Positions 14,890 through 22,759 of a stretch of 42,977 nucleotides of DNA are shown in pieces; within the stretch, counting starts at the first letter, position 1, and each line of letters starts with the position of its first letter. A model generated the notes under the pieces. The model was not told where the DNA came from and ran no database searches. It was given only the letters and a program-made list of their open reading frames with translations. A program made the translations under genes and the position numbers. This DNA comes from Treponema sp. (lineage in GTDB: Bacteria; Spirochaetota; Spirochaetia; Treponematales; Treponemataceae): contig JAGCDP010000032.1 in the NCBI GenBank assembly GCA_017651065.1, positions 1 to 42,977 of the forward strand, given 5' to 3'.

Positions 14890-14906
14890 ACGCAGCTACG
14901 CTGCGT
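14890..14906. promoter_or_regulatory. Hairpin or cruciform at the end of the variable repeat
   Basis: ACGCAGC (14890-14896), loop TAC, GCTGCGT (14900-14906). A 7-bp inverted repeat beside the 3' end of the VR and overlapping the variable gene's stop codon. Comparable hairpins next to the VR are target-recognition elements in the Bordetella phage retroelement. The TR end lacks it. Confidence 0.75.
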
Positions 14907-16095
14907 CACAGGCAAGCCGCGCCCCGATGAGCACATTCACATTCCACGGGTTGCTGTCCAAGTTCACGGAGCGAGGGCCACAAAGAACGCCGTCATCCCA
15001 ATTGTTCCCGCAAATGAGAGCGGACATGCCACCAGAGAAAGGCAAACACGCTTGTCCCATACCTGCGCCTAAAACATTCTGCCATGCCCATGAAGTCGAA
15101 TCCTGTTTAATTGAATAATCGTTTGTCCATTCAGATACATTCCCTACACAGTCATGCAAATTATAGGCACTAATAGCAAACGGCTTTACGCCATTTATAC
15201 CGTCATAAGCTCCTGTAGATGTATTAACACTGCAACCTGTAAAGGTTCGTGCAGTATTAGTAGTTTTAGCCCATGCATAATTGTTGGCTCCATTTTCACC
15301 CTGTGGACTTCCAAACGCTCCGGCGAGCCATTCCTCATAACGAGGCAATCGCAAACCTTGCTTATGTGCAATTTCATTGAACGTAAATTGGTTCATTCCC
15401 TCAGTTCCAGTAACAGGTATTGCCCCGTATTTTGTAGCTAACTTTCCGCTGGTCACATGCAAGCCGTTTGTTGCGCTCATGAAAGTAAATGCCTCTTCTG
15501 CACTTGCCTGAAAAGCCCCAAGCCAAACGCCATTCACCTCTACAAGCCCTGGGTGTGAAATTTTCGGCTTGTGCTTTAAATCCCATACAGAATTGGGTAC
15601 AATTCCGACGGTTACATTATCCTGCCATTTTGTGCCGCTCGATCCAAACTTGTTTCCAGCTGAATCAATCGGAATCCATAAGCCGTCATCTGATACTTTG
15701 CGGATAGTTCCATAGTAAAAATGGCAGAACTTTCTGGAAGTTAAAGCTGCTGAACCGTCCGGGAAAGAATCATTCTTGGAGAAGACGATTTCCGGGCTTC
15801 CGCTGTCCATGCAGATATAGCCGTAATAGTCGTTCCCAAATACAAGTTCATTTCCTGTATCAAGCAAGTTTGCAGGGTTCATTGTAAAGCTTTCCTGGTT
15901 TACAATCTGCTGCCACACTTCCCCGTTCCAAATAGGAATGCCAACACCTTCTGCAAAGTTCAGAATGTCCTCTGAATAAGAAAACGGATTTGCTTTTTCA
16001 ACAAATGCAGTTTTCAAGGACTTCACATTTCCGCTTTCTGGAATACAAGCAACGGAACAGTCGTCTATTAAATCTTTGTAAAGTTTCAAGCTCAT
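14896..16095 (-). CDS. Retroelement variable protein, probable tail-tip receptor-binding protein
   Basis: 399 residues. The C-terminal half is a formylglycine-generating-enzyme / C-type-lectin-like fold (GLRLPRYEEWLAGAFGSP, then NLHDCVGNVSEWTND, ending GARLACDAA), as in TvpA and other diversified proteins. The last 49 residues are encoded by the variable repeat. Compared with the template it differs at seven residues, mainly Asn, Tyr, Ser, His or Thr positions on the exposed face. The N-terminal half (residues about 1-190) is probably the phage attachment part. It follows baseplate and fibre genes and overlaps the next one by 4 bp, so a receptor-binding role at the tail tip is likely, as for Mtd. 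Confidence 0.9.
   Translation of the reverse strand: MSLKLYKDLIDDCSVACIPESGNVKSLKTAFVEKANPFSYSEDILNFAEGVGIPIWNGEVWQQIVNQESFTMNPANLLDTGNELVFGNDYYGYICMDSGSPEIVFSKNDSFPDGSAALTSRKFCHFYYGTIRKVSDDGLWIPIDSAGNKFGSSGTKWQDNVTVGIVPNSVWDLKHKPKISHPGLVEVNGVWLGAFQASAEEAFTFMSATNGLHVTSGKLATKYGAIPVTGTEGMNQFTFNEIAHKQGLRLPRYEEWLAGAFGSPQGENGANNYAWAKTTNTARTFTGCSVNTSTGAYDGINGVKPFAISAYNLHDCVGNVSEWTNDYSIKQDSTSWAWQNVLGAGMGQACLPFSGGMSALICGNNWDDGVLCGPRSVNLDSNPWNVNVLIGARLACDAA
14905..15051 (-). repeat. Retroelement variable repeat (VR)
   Basis: 147 bp at the 3' end of the variable protein gene, matching the TR except at nine template-adenine positions. The GC-rich invariant end (GGGGCGCGGCTTGCCTGTGA in sense) corresponds to the initiation-of-mutagenic-homing region. 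Confidence 0.97.
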
Positions 16096-16370
16096 TTCAA
16101 AGCCTCCATTAAAGCATCAATTTCGTTATCAGTAAAACCAAGCCTGTATTTTTCTGCTGCCGGGTTGTCTATGGGGTCGTAATCGTCCGGTGTCTGTTCT
16201 TCTGCCGGTTTTCCTTTGCTGGATTCTTTAAGAACGTTTATGTAGTGGTCGTCTCTTAAATGTTCAAGACGGCTATACATCTCACTTTTGCCTGTATTAT
16301 ACGTTACGGCGTAATCAACGGCATTTTGCCAGTCTTTTTTTGTCTGGCAATACTTTGGTATTCCTACCAT
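16092..16370 (-). CDS. Small tail-region hypothetical protein
   Basis: 92 residues. It begins VGIPKYCQTKKDWQNAVDYAV and ends in an acidic, proline-containing segment and NEIDALMEALK. Its stop overlaps the variable protein start by 4 bp, so the two are translationally coupled. Position suggests a chaperone or connector for the receptor-binding protein, but no family is recognised. Confidence 0.55.
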   Translation of the reverse strand: MVGIPKYCQTKKDWQNAVDYAVTYNTGKSEMYSRLEHLRDDHYINVLKESSKGKPAEEQTPDDYDPIDNPAAEKYRLGFTDNEIDALMEALK

Positions 16371-16399
16371 GTTTTTCTCCTTGCGGAATAAACCGCTGT

Positions 16400-16975
16400 T
16401 TATAGAATTTCCTGGAATTGCAGATTTACGCGCATTGTATCGTAATCATTCCACTTTCCAATTCCCCATTTTCTTGTGCCCCATTTTTTATGCCGCGTTC
16501 CAGGGACAATTTTTCCGTTTATCAATCTGCGTGGATAAATATGCAGACCGTCATTTTTACATTCTGTTCCAAACGGTAAAAATTCTTCATAATTCCCCAA
16601 CGGGGTTGCAATTGCGGCATATCTTTTTTCTGGATCATAAGACACGCCAAGAGTTTCCCAGTTTACAACTGTTTCTGTTCCGGAAATCTCAACGCTGAAA
16701 AGCCTTAAAGAGAAAGCATCCTGGATAAGCTTCAAAATTGCATCCAGAGTGTCTGAATTTTCTATGTTGTCCGGGATGTTTAGCGGTTGCCGTGTATTGC
16801 CAAAGGCTTTCTTAAAAATAGCAGTCCTTGCACCATGCAAATCATTGAACATTTTATCCAGCCAAGGCGTTCCGTCTGTACTGTCTGTAGTGCTTGCAGG
16901 AATCGCTTTCCCGAATGGATAATCTGGATCGGTATCATCCCTGTAATCAGTATAATTAGCATCAATCTTAAGCAT
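16400..16975 (-). CDS. Putative tail fibre or baseplate-proximal protein
   Basis: 191 residues. An N-terminal part (LDKMFNDLHGARTAIFKKAFG) resembles the segment that follows the YmfQ-like protein in Mu-type tail-fibre operons. The C-terminus is rich in Trp and Lys (KKWGTRKWGIGKWNDYD). It lies between the gp48-like baseplate protein and the variable protein gene, so a fibre-stem role is plausible. No enzymatic motif. Confidence 0.5.
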   Translation of the reverse strand: MLKIDANYTDYRDDTDPDYPFGKAIPASTTDSTDGTPWLDKMFNDLHGARTAIFKKAFGNTRQPLNIPDNIENSDTLDAILKLIQDAFSLRLFSVEISGTETVVNWETLGVSYDPEKRYAAIATPLGNYEEFLPFGTECKNDGLHIYPRRLINGKIVPGTRHKKWGTRKWGIGKWNDYDTMRVNLQFQEIL

Positions 16976-16988
16976 TTTTTCTTCTCCT

Positions 16989-17690
16989 TTATTCTACCCA
17001 TTCCACTGCCATAACCGCGACTGTATGCACGGGTTTTATACGCAGAATAAGATACTCTATGTAATTTTTATACAGAATCGGAATCTGTAATTTTTCAATG
17101 TATAGAATTTGGTTTCTAGAATTTCTTACAACCCTCTTGCACACGTAAAAGCAAAACTGCCAATACCTTTCGTCATTAGGTATTGTATAAAGTCCTGTAG
17201 TTCCGTTGCGCAGAATAGTCGGAACAAAAGTTTCGTCACCTTCGCGGTAATTGCAAACAGCCTTTCTGTTGCCACAAACCATTGTCTTATTGCCACAGAC
17301 ACAAAAGTATGCAATATTTGATTCCCTGGGGTTTGAACAAGGAATGTTTTCTTCTACAGTAATATCAGGAAAAACTCCTTGCAAAACAGACTGAATAAAA
17401 TACAAACTTTGCCCGCCTTGGTTTGCGCTCCAAAGAAGGCTTAGGAAATTCCGCCGTTGCTCCAGTTCTGCCTGTGTAAAAATGACGGTAAAAACCTCCT
17501 CCCATCTTTCCAGACACCGTGTCGAATCCGGGAAATAATCCATGTACACATTTTCAATTTCCGTGCGTATCTCTTCGGGCAAAACCGCTATTGCCTCAAA
17601 CAGTTTGCGAAGATTCTTGTTTTGTGTCAAATTCCATGCATTGCCTGTAGGAAGAAGGCTTTTTATTGCATCAAAAAAATTAGCCCTCAT
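16989..17690 (-). CDS. Mu gp48-like baseplate protein (YmfQ / DUF2313)
   Basis: 233 residues. It begins with the family pattern FDAIKSLLPTGNAW and continues with the central DYFPDSTRCLERWEEVFTV block. The cysteine-rich stretch (CVCGNKTMVCGNRKAVC) and the C-terminal strands are also usual. In Mu-like phages this protein caps the baseplate wedge and links it to the fibres. It overlaps the gp47-like gene by 11 bp. Confidence 0.85.
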   Translation of the reverse strand: MRANFFDAIKSLLPTGNAWNLTQNKNLRKLFEAIAVLPEEIRTEIENVYMDYFPDSTRCLERWEEVFTVIFTQAELEQRRNFLSLLWSANQGGQSLYFIQSVLQGVFPDITVEENIPCSNPRESNIAYFCVCGNKTMVCGNRKAVCNYREGDETFVPTILRNGTTGLYTIPNDERYWQFCFYVCKRVVRNSRNQILYIEKLQIPILYKNYIEYLILRIKPVHTVAVMAVEWVE

Positions 17691-18921
17691 AAAGCACCCC
17701 GTTTATGTATAAATCTCCAAGTGCCGCAAGCTCTCCTTTGTCAAGGTTGTATTCTGTAATTACAGGGCCTGTTGTATTCATGCTTACGGTGTCAAAAGTG
17801 GCTTTTTTGCTTAGGGCGATGTTATTCACAGTAGAAATAAGCGAATTGCGCAGAATTGAATCTGTACGGTTGTTATCACTGCTAAGCCCTCTTATGTACG
17901 GTTCACGGTTGTTGAAATATGTTTCCAGCTCTGGTTTTACGGATTCGCCAAAATCTTCGGATGCAATGCCTGTAAGCCCTGTTATGTACACGTTAAAATG
18001 AACGATTGTAACGGGCTTAACATTCGGATATGTCTCATTTCCTTGCGGATCAAGAATCGCAGTTATTGGCTTCCTGTTGGGAATTCCAGTATCAGGATCA
18101 TAAGTGCAGGCTTTCCCGACTTCAATCAAAAGTGCAGAATTTGGCACTCGTGTGGGGAACAAATCAGTGGTACCGGCAACATATATAATTACTCCCCCCG
18201 GCGAATTTTCATCATTGTATGGATATGTCTGCAAAACACCTGCAACGTCGTAAGCCCAATTCCTGTAATCAGCCAAAGCACCTCCCTGCGGCTGTGTACT
18301 GTAGCGGTTTATAACTCTGCGCCGGTAACTTTCTTCTGTTTCATCGTCAGTGCCAGTCTGTACGGTTTCTGTAACAACGGCTTCCTTTTCCGCAAAATCA
18401 ATGGGATTAACAAAAGTAAGTGTGTCGCCATCTTCCAGGTTCCCGGCCAAGCCGTTTTCTGTACAATATACAGGAACTTCCGTTTCATCGGACAAAAGCT
18501 CCGTACTTTCGGAAACACAATAAACAAACCCTGTCGTGTCGCTTTTTAGTTGTGTACCTAAAACAACGGACTTGTTTTCACTCGTCCGCTTAACAAGAAT
18601 GATTCCTTGCCATGACTTGCCTTTCATCGGACGAGAGACACCAAACTGGTCTCCAAGCTTTACGAGGGGCTGTATTACATGCCCCAAAACATTAACTTTA
18701 TCATAGCTTGCTGTATCTGGAAAAATCTGGAACAGAAACCAGCCGCAGAGCTTGAATGGAATAATATAAATAGCTGCTAAAATTTTTGCAAGCACAACAA
18801 TAAAAGCTTTTGGCAAAAGCCGTAAGTTATTATTGAATTTTTCCTGTACAGAAGTAATTATAAGGTTGTAAACATAATCAACAGTCTTATTTTCGTATGC
18901 CATCAGTGGCCCCCCTGCCAT
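17680..18921 (-). CDS. Mu gp47 / P2 J-like baseplate wedge protein
   Basis: 413 residues. The N-terminal segment, the GTQLKSDTTGFVYCVSES strand region, and the diagnostic GTDDETEESYRRRVINRYS followed by GGALADYRNWAYDVAGV identify the baseplate J family. It forms the wedge that triggers sheath contraction. It overlaps both neighbours (gp46-like by 19 bp, gp48-like by 11 bp), typical of the Mu baseplate operon. Confidence 0.92.
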   Translation of the reverse strand: MAGGPLMAYENKTVDYVYNLIITSVQEKFNNNLRLLPKAFIVVLAKILAAIYIIPFKLCGWFLFQIFPDTASYDKVNVLGHVIQPLVKLGDQFGVSRPMKGKSWQGIILVKRTSENKSVVLGTQLKSDTTGFVYCVSESTELLSDETEVPVYCTENGLAGNLEDGDTLTFVNPIDFAEKEAVVTETVQTGTDDETEESYRRRVINRYSTQPQGGALADYRNWAYDVAGVLQTYPYNDENSPGGVIIYVAGTTDLFPTRVPNSALLIEVGKACTYDPDTGIPNRKPITAILDPQGNETYPNVKPVTIVHFNVYITGLTGIASEDFGESVKPELETYFNNREPYIRGLSSDNNRTDSILRNSLISTVNNIALSKKATFDTVSMNTTGPVITEYNLDKGELAALGDLYINGVLYEG

Positions 18922-19397
18922 TGAAAACTGTAATTGTCTTTCATAATGCTGCTTCTGTTCTTTCTAATGTCAACTGCAAGCTGAACCGTCTTTGCATTGG
19001 TAGCCTCAATTGCAGCATCTATTTCGTCTGCAATGCCTTCGTCAACAAACCATTCCAAATCATCCTTTACAGCTGCAACGGCTTTTTTTATATTCATGGA
19101 ATTAAGGGGTAAGCCTGTTACAATTGCATAAAAAGAAGAAACAAGCTTTTCATTTTTTTTCGTTCCCGAAATCAAATTGCCCCACCAAGTTTCATTAGTC
19201 TGCCCTGATTTGTCACGTTTATTTCCGCCGAACAAAGAAAGGTATGCTGCGGTCGAAAAATCACGGCAATCTTTTATAAGTCCATTTTCCAAAACAATTT
19301 CCCCGGAACCTTCCTTATCTATCAAAAGCACGTCCCCGGCAAAGTCAGTTTTATTCAACTCCATTTTATCGTATAGCTCCTGTTCCGGTCGTGACAT
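18903..19397 (-). CDS. Mu gp46-like baseplate protein
   Basis: 164 residues. The sequence DVLLIDKEGSGEIVLENGLIKDCRDFSTAAYLSLFGGNKRD, followed by ETWWGNLI, is typical of the GP46 family, the Mu counterpart of gpW/gp25 baseplate wedge proteins. It lies in the expected place between the gp45-like spike and the gp47-like wedge. It overlaps the small gene upstream by 32 bp. Confidence 0.88.
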   Translation of the reverse strand: MSRPEQELYDKMELNKTDFAGDVLLIDKEGSGEIVLENGLIKDCRDFSTAAYLSLFGGNKRDKSGQTNETWWGNLISGTKKNEKLVSSFYAIVTGLPLNSMNIKKAVAAVKDDLEWFVDEGIADEIDAAIEATNAKTVQLAVDIRKNRSSIMKDNYSFQWQGGH

Positions 19398-19572
19398 CCC
19401 CTTCTACAGGGATTCCTGGCAAAACCTCCGCATTGTCTTGGACATGCAAAACAATCACATTCGCAATTTTTTTCCAAAATGCCTCGCATTGCGCCCTTCC
19501 TTCTCCGCTTGCAGAAGGGTCAACAATCGCGTTTGCAATTGCAGTTCCTAAAACATCTCCATTCATTGCCAT
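19366..19572 (-). CDS. Small baseplate-region protein
   Basis: 68 residues (MAMNGDVLGTAIANAIVD...CEAFWKKIANVIVLHVQDNAEVLPG), ending in TGTGAIR. Proteins starting NGDxLGxAIA with this helical centre accompany phage spike or PAAR-region genes, but their role is not known to me. It is placed between the gp45-like spike gene and gp46 and overlaps the latter. Confidence 0.6.
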   Translation of the reverse strand: MAMNGDVLGTAIANAIVDPSASGEGRAQCEAFWKKIANVIVLHVQDNAEVLPGIPVEGDVTTGTGAIR

Positions 19573-19586
19573 TTCTGCATTTTCTC

Positions 19587-20129
19587 CTATGCGTTTTCAA
19601 CAGTCTCACCGGAATGCGGTGCCCCGGTGACAGGGCATATTTGCAGTGCGCAAAAGCATCCGGTTCCGCTGGGGGTTGCAGTCCCCCTGCATTTAAGCTG
19701 TCCACCTGTAAGCGTTGTTTTTTGCGCTTTAACCGACACTTCTTTTGGTGAATCTATTTCTATATTGTCACCGGATTCAATTTTCATGCCCTTTTCGGTT
19801 TTGAGAAGTATTTCTTCGGGTGCTTCAAGTTTCACCTTGCCGTCATTCAAAAGCGACAGAATTGCCTTTATGTCACCACTTTTGCTGCGTGAATATATAA
19901 TTTTCTCTCCAGGTTTTGCCCCTTGTGAAGTTGTCAGAACGCCAACGGCAGCAAACTTTCCGTTGCCGTCAATGCTTACAAGTACAACCCTGTCGCTTCT
20001 TAACGGCGGCGAATCATCACCGCTGGGGGCAAATGTTAATGCCGTCTGCTTGAAGTTAAGCCGCGTTTCTATCGTCTGTTCGATATACTTGCTGATTTCA
20101 GATTTTAGATGCTTTCCTATTCTTCCCAT
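19587..20129 (-). CDS. Mu gp45 / P2 V-like baseplate spike protein
   Basis: 180 residues. An OB-like N-terminal region (DRVVLVSIDGNGKFAAVGVL) is followed by a repetitive beta-helix stretch (KLEAPEEILLKTEKGMKIESGDNIEIDSPKEVSVKAQKT), the hallmark of membrane-piercing phage spikes. The C-terminus carries cysteines and a histidine (CRGTATPSGTGCFCALQICPVTGAPHSG), possibly binding metal at the tip. It overlaps the gp44-like gene by 13 bp. Confidence 0.88.
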   Translation of the reverse strand: MGRIGKHLKSEISKYIEQTIETRLNFKQTALTFAPSGDDSPPLRSDRVVLVSIDGNGKFAAVGVLTTSQGAKPGEKIIYSRSKSGDIKAILSLLNDGKVKLEAPEEILLKTEKGMKIESGDNIEIDSPKEVSVKAQKTTLTGGQLKCRGTATPSGTGCFCALQICPVTGAPHSGETVENA

Positions 20130-21406
20130 GCAAACCCCTCGCTCAGCTCTCCTGTCCGGCTCCCTGGGATAACAAGGGAAAAAACAGTTAGCTCGCCGTC
20201 GCTGTCACTCCTTTTAAGCTGCACTTCGTCAACCTGTAGTTTTGTTTCCTTGTATATCTCTGCATCGGGGGCAAGGACACTCACCATCATGTTTTTGCGG
20301 TAGAGCTTGCCGTTTTTATCTCTGTGCCCGGCAACGGTCAAAGTATATTTCACAGCTCCGGCAAACATGCGCCCGGCCATTGCTTTTACGGCATTTTCAA
20401 GCCCTGCTGAATCTACGTCCTGCATAACTTTTGAATAGCAGCGCAAAACACCGTTTTTAATCAAATAATCATTTTCAAATGTGTACTTTTCAGAATCTGC
20501 ATCTTCGGAAACTTTGGTAAAGCCTGTAACATGGCTGTACATTTTCTGTCCGTTCAACGCGGGAACGCATGAAACAAAAGGTTTTTCCCCTTCCTTGAAC
20601 GTTGCGCTCACCTCTTCCTGCTCCGGCTTCCATATAAGCAAAGAACCGTCTTGTGCATTGGAAAGAAAAACACCACGCTGTTCTGCAAGTTTTTTCAAAA
20701 AATCAAGAGCTTTGTCTTCAGGGGAAATCCCCACACTTGCAAAAGCACCCCCTACATCAACTTTTGTCAGCACATTCACACTGAATGCCCCGGCGATGTT
20801 TTCTGCTATCTGCTTAAGGTTTAGACCGTTGTATTCAGGAGGATATAAAGAATCCGGCAAAGCTGAATCGTTAAGCACCCCGCAAAGAGGATAGCCCTGC
20901 ACGTTTATTGTCTTGGAATCAGGCTGGACACTGGGTACAGCAGGAAGCAGCCGTCCTTTAAAAATCAAGTCACCGTCAAAATAAACTTCGCACTCTTTAT
21001 AAGTAAAAGGTCTGAAAAGCTCCCTTAAATCCTTGTTTTCAGCATCCCATACGCTCGAAAAGGAAAAGGCATCAAAGGTGTCAACGCTGCAAACAACGGT
21101 ATATCCTGTAAAACCAGTAAACCTCTTCCCGTCGCAAAAAAGGGCAAGGTCTTGCTTTGCGCTTTCATCCAAAACAACGGTCTGCTTTGCCTGTATAGGA
21201 GAAGTATCTTTTTTTTCTTCCAATGAATCAGGGATAATAAGAACATCGCCAACTTTGATAATAGGTGATCCGTCGGAAGCTGTCCTTCTTCCTTTAAGCT
21301 GTGGGTTTGCCTTTGCAATGTCCGTCCATTTTCCTGGAACGCCGTAATACCTAACGCTAATTTTCCAAAGCAAATCACCGCTTGTGACCGTATGAACCTT
21401 AGACAT
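20117..21406 (-). CDS. Mu P (gp44)-like baseplate hub with N-terminal LysM
   Basis: 429 residues. It begins with a LysM-type module (KVHTVTSGDLLWKISVRYYG...VGDVLIIP, residues about 2-58), which in phages attaches tail-hub parts or binds peptidoglycan. The rest matches the Mu gpP/T4 gp27-like hub: VYFDGDLIFKGRLLP, KTINVQGYPLCGVL, an AVKAMAGRMFAG segment and late KNMMVSVLAPDA. It forms the centre of the baseplate below the tube. It overlaps its upstream neighbour by 8 bp. Confidence 0.87.
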   Translation of the reverse strand: MSKVHTVTSGDLLWKISVRYYGVPGKWTDIAKANPQLKGRRTASDGSPIIKVGDVLIIPDSLEEKKDTSPIQAKQTVVLDESAKQDLALFCDGKRFTGFTGYTVVCSVDTFDAFSFSSVWDAENKDLRELFRPFTYKECEVYFDGDLIFKGRLLPAVPSVQPDSKTINVQGYPLCGVLNDSALPDSLYPPEYNGLNLKQIAENIAGAFSVNVLTKVDVGGAFASVGISPEDKALDFLKKLAEQRGVFLSNAQDGSLLIWKPEQEEVSATFKEGEKPFVSCVPALNGQKMYSHVTGFTKVSEDADSEKYTFENDYLIKNGVLRCYSKVMQDVDSAGLENAVKAMAGRMFAGAVKYTLTVAGHRDKNGKLYRKNMMVSVLAPDAEIYKETKLQVDEVQLKRSDSDGELTVFSLVIPGSRTGELSEGFAWEE

Positions 21407-22712
21407 AATAGCGCACCTCCCTCCCCATTGGAATCAGAACAATTTCATCGGCTGTCAGTTTGTTGTCATTTATAAACTGATCCTGCCTGTTAAAACCGTC
21501 CGCTCCGTAAAGTTCAGCCAAAAGCTCAAAAAGTTGCCTGTCGCGGTCAAGCACAATTATACGCATGACAGGAAGGTTGAATGCGGCTTCTTCCAGGGCT
21601 TTTGCAGAAATGATAACAACGTTCAAAACTTTCTCGTAATTGTCTCCGGTATCAATAAAAACGTTCTTTTTGTTCTGCGAATCCACATATCCGCTGTATT
21701 CATTAAAAATCTCCGCAACTTGCGCCAAGGCTTTCAATACATCGGAACGGCTTGAAAAACCACCCGCTCCGTCTGCATTTTCGCCAGTAATTGTATTCGC
21801 ATTTTGTGCAGTTATTGCAAGACCGTAGCTTAAAGATGCTATCATGCTGCCCAGGAAAAGGTTTGTTGCGGCATACTGGTTGGAGATGGCACTTGCACCA
21901 AATGGTTCCGCTTTTGCGCCGTCTGCAATGTCCTTTATCATTGCGGAATACTTTGATATTTTTTCAAGTGCTCCTATTGAGATTGTTGAGGGCAGTCTGG
22001 CGACCTTAACCATTGTCCTTGCAACTTCATTTGCGTAAAGGGCAATTTTATTAAAATCATTTTCTATGCCAACAATAAAGCTTTTTGCCTCTTTTAACCA
22101 TTTTTCATATTTCATTTCTTCACTGGAACTTAAGGAAACGAGTTTTTCCATGCCCTTAAAAACAGAATCTGCCTGCTTTTTGAACACGGATTGCAGCTGC
22201 ATCCTGCTTTCCGGTGAATTCGTTTCTATCTTGTCTACAAAATCATTGGTTGCGCTCTCCTCGTAAAGATCCATGGCATTTTCAAGGGCATCTTTAGTTG
22301 CCACTTCGAAAACGGAATTGTCATCATCTACGATCGTCTCGGAAAAGGTTGTTTCTACGGTTGCCTCGTTCACACCGTCTACTAAATTGTCAATCCGTTT
22401 AATCTTTCCTGTAGGGACGACATTTATTCTGCCATAGACGGGATGTTCAAGGATTCCGTGACCTCTCTCTTCCAGGAGTTTTTCAAAACTGTCAGCTTCT
22501 TTTTTGCATTTTGGTCCAGAAAAAATACACTTCAACGGGAAAGACCGCCCGCCCAATCCCAAAGACTGAATAAGTGCTCCGTCCATTTCGGGGAAGGTGA
22601 ATGCAGCTGTCTTTAGGTCGGTTTCCCGGCTTACATTTTCATAAATAAACGTCTGCCGCTTGCCGCTTGGAGAGTTGTACGCTGCTTGCTGAAGGTCATT
22701 TTCTAAAAACAT
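21399..22712 (-). CDS. Mu N (gp43)-like DNA circularisation / tail protein
   Basis: 437 residues. The N-terminal 100 residues (LENDLQQAAYNSPSGKRQTFIYENVSRETDLKTAAF...LGGRSFPLKCIF) are a typical DNA-circularisation-protein N-terminal domain, now regarded as a baseplate hub component of Mu-like tails. The C-terminus (LFELLAELYGADGFN...GREVRYYV) carries the usual ending. It is the first gene after late promoter-like site A. Confidence 0.85.
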   Translation of the reverse strand: MFLENDLQQAAYNSPSGKRQTFIYENVSRETDLKTAAFTFPEMDGALIQSLGLGGRSFPLKCIFSGPKCKKEADSFEKLLEERGHGILEHPVYGRINVVPTGKIKRIDNLVDGVNEATVETTFSETIVDDDNSVFEVATKDALENAMDLYEESATNDFVDKIETNSPESRMQLQSVFKKQADSVFKGMEKLVSLSSSEEMKYEKWLKEAKSFIVGIENDFNKIALYANEVARTMVKVARLPSTISIGALEKISKYSAMIKDIADGAKAEPFGASAISNQYAATNLFLGSMIASLSYGLAITAQNANTITGENADGAGGFSSRSDVLKALAQVAEIFNEYSGYVDSQNKKNVFIDTGDNYEKVLNVVIISAKALEEAAFNLPVMRIIVLDRDRQLFELLAELYGADGFNRQDQFINDNKLTADEIVLIPMGREVRYYV

Positions 22713-22741
22713 ATTAAGCTAATGATATTTCAGTTCTTTAA

Positions 22742-22754
22742 AACTCGCTATACC
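22742..22754 (-). promoter_or_regulatory. Late promoter-like motif, site A
   Basis: On the minus strand GGTATAGCGAGTT, 29 bp before the ATG of the gp43-like gene, with a T-rich tract upstream. No -35 hexamer is visible. It is one of four leftward copies with near-constant spacing. Confidence 0.65.
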
Positions 22755-22759
22755 AACAA

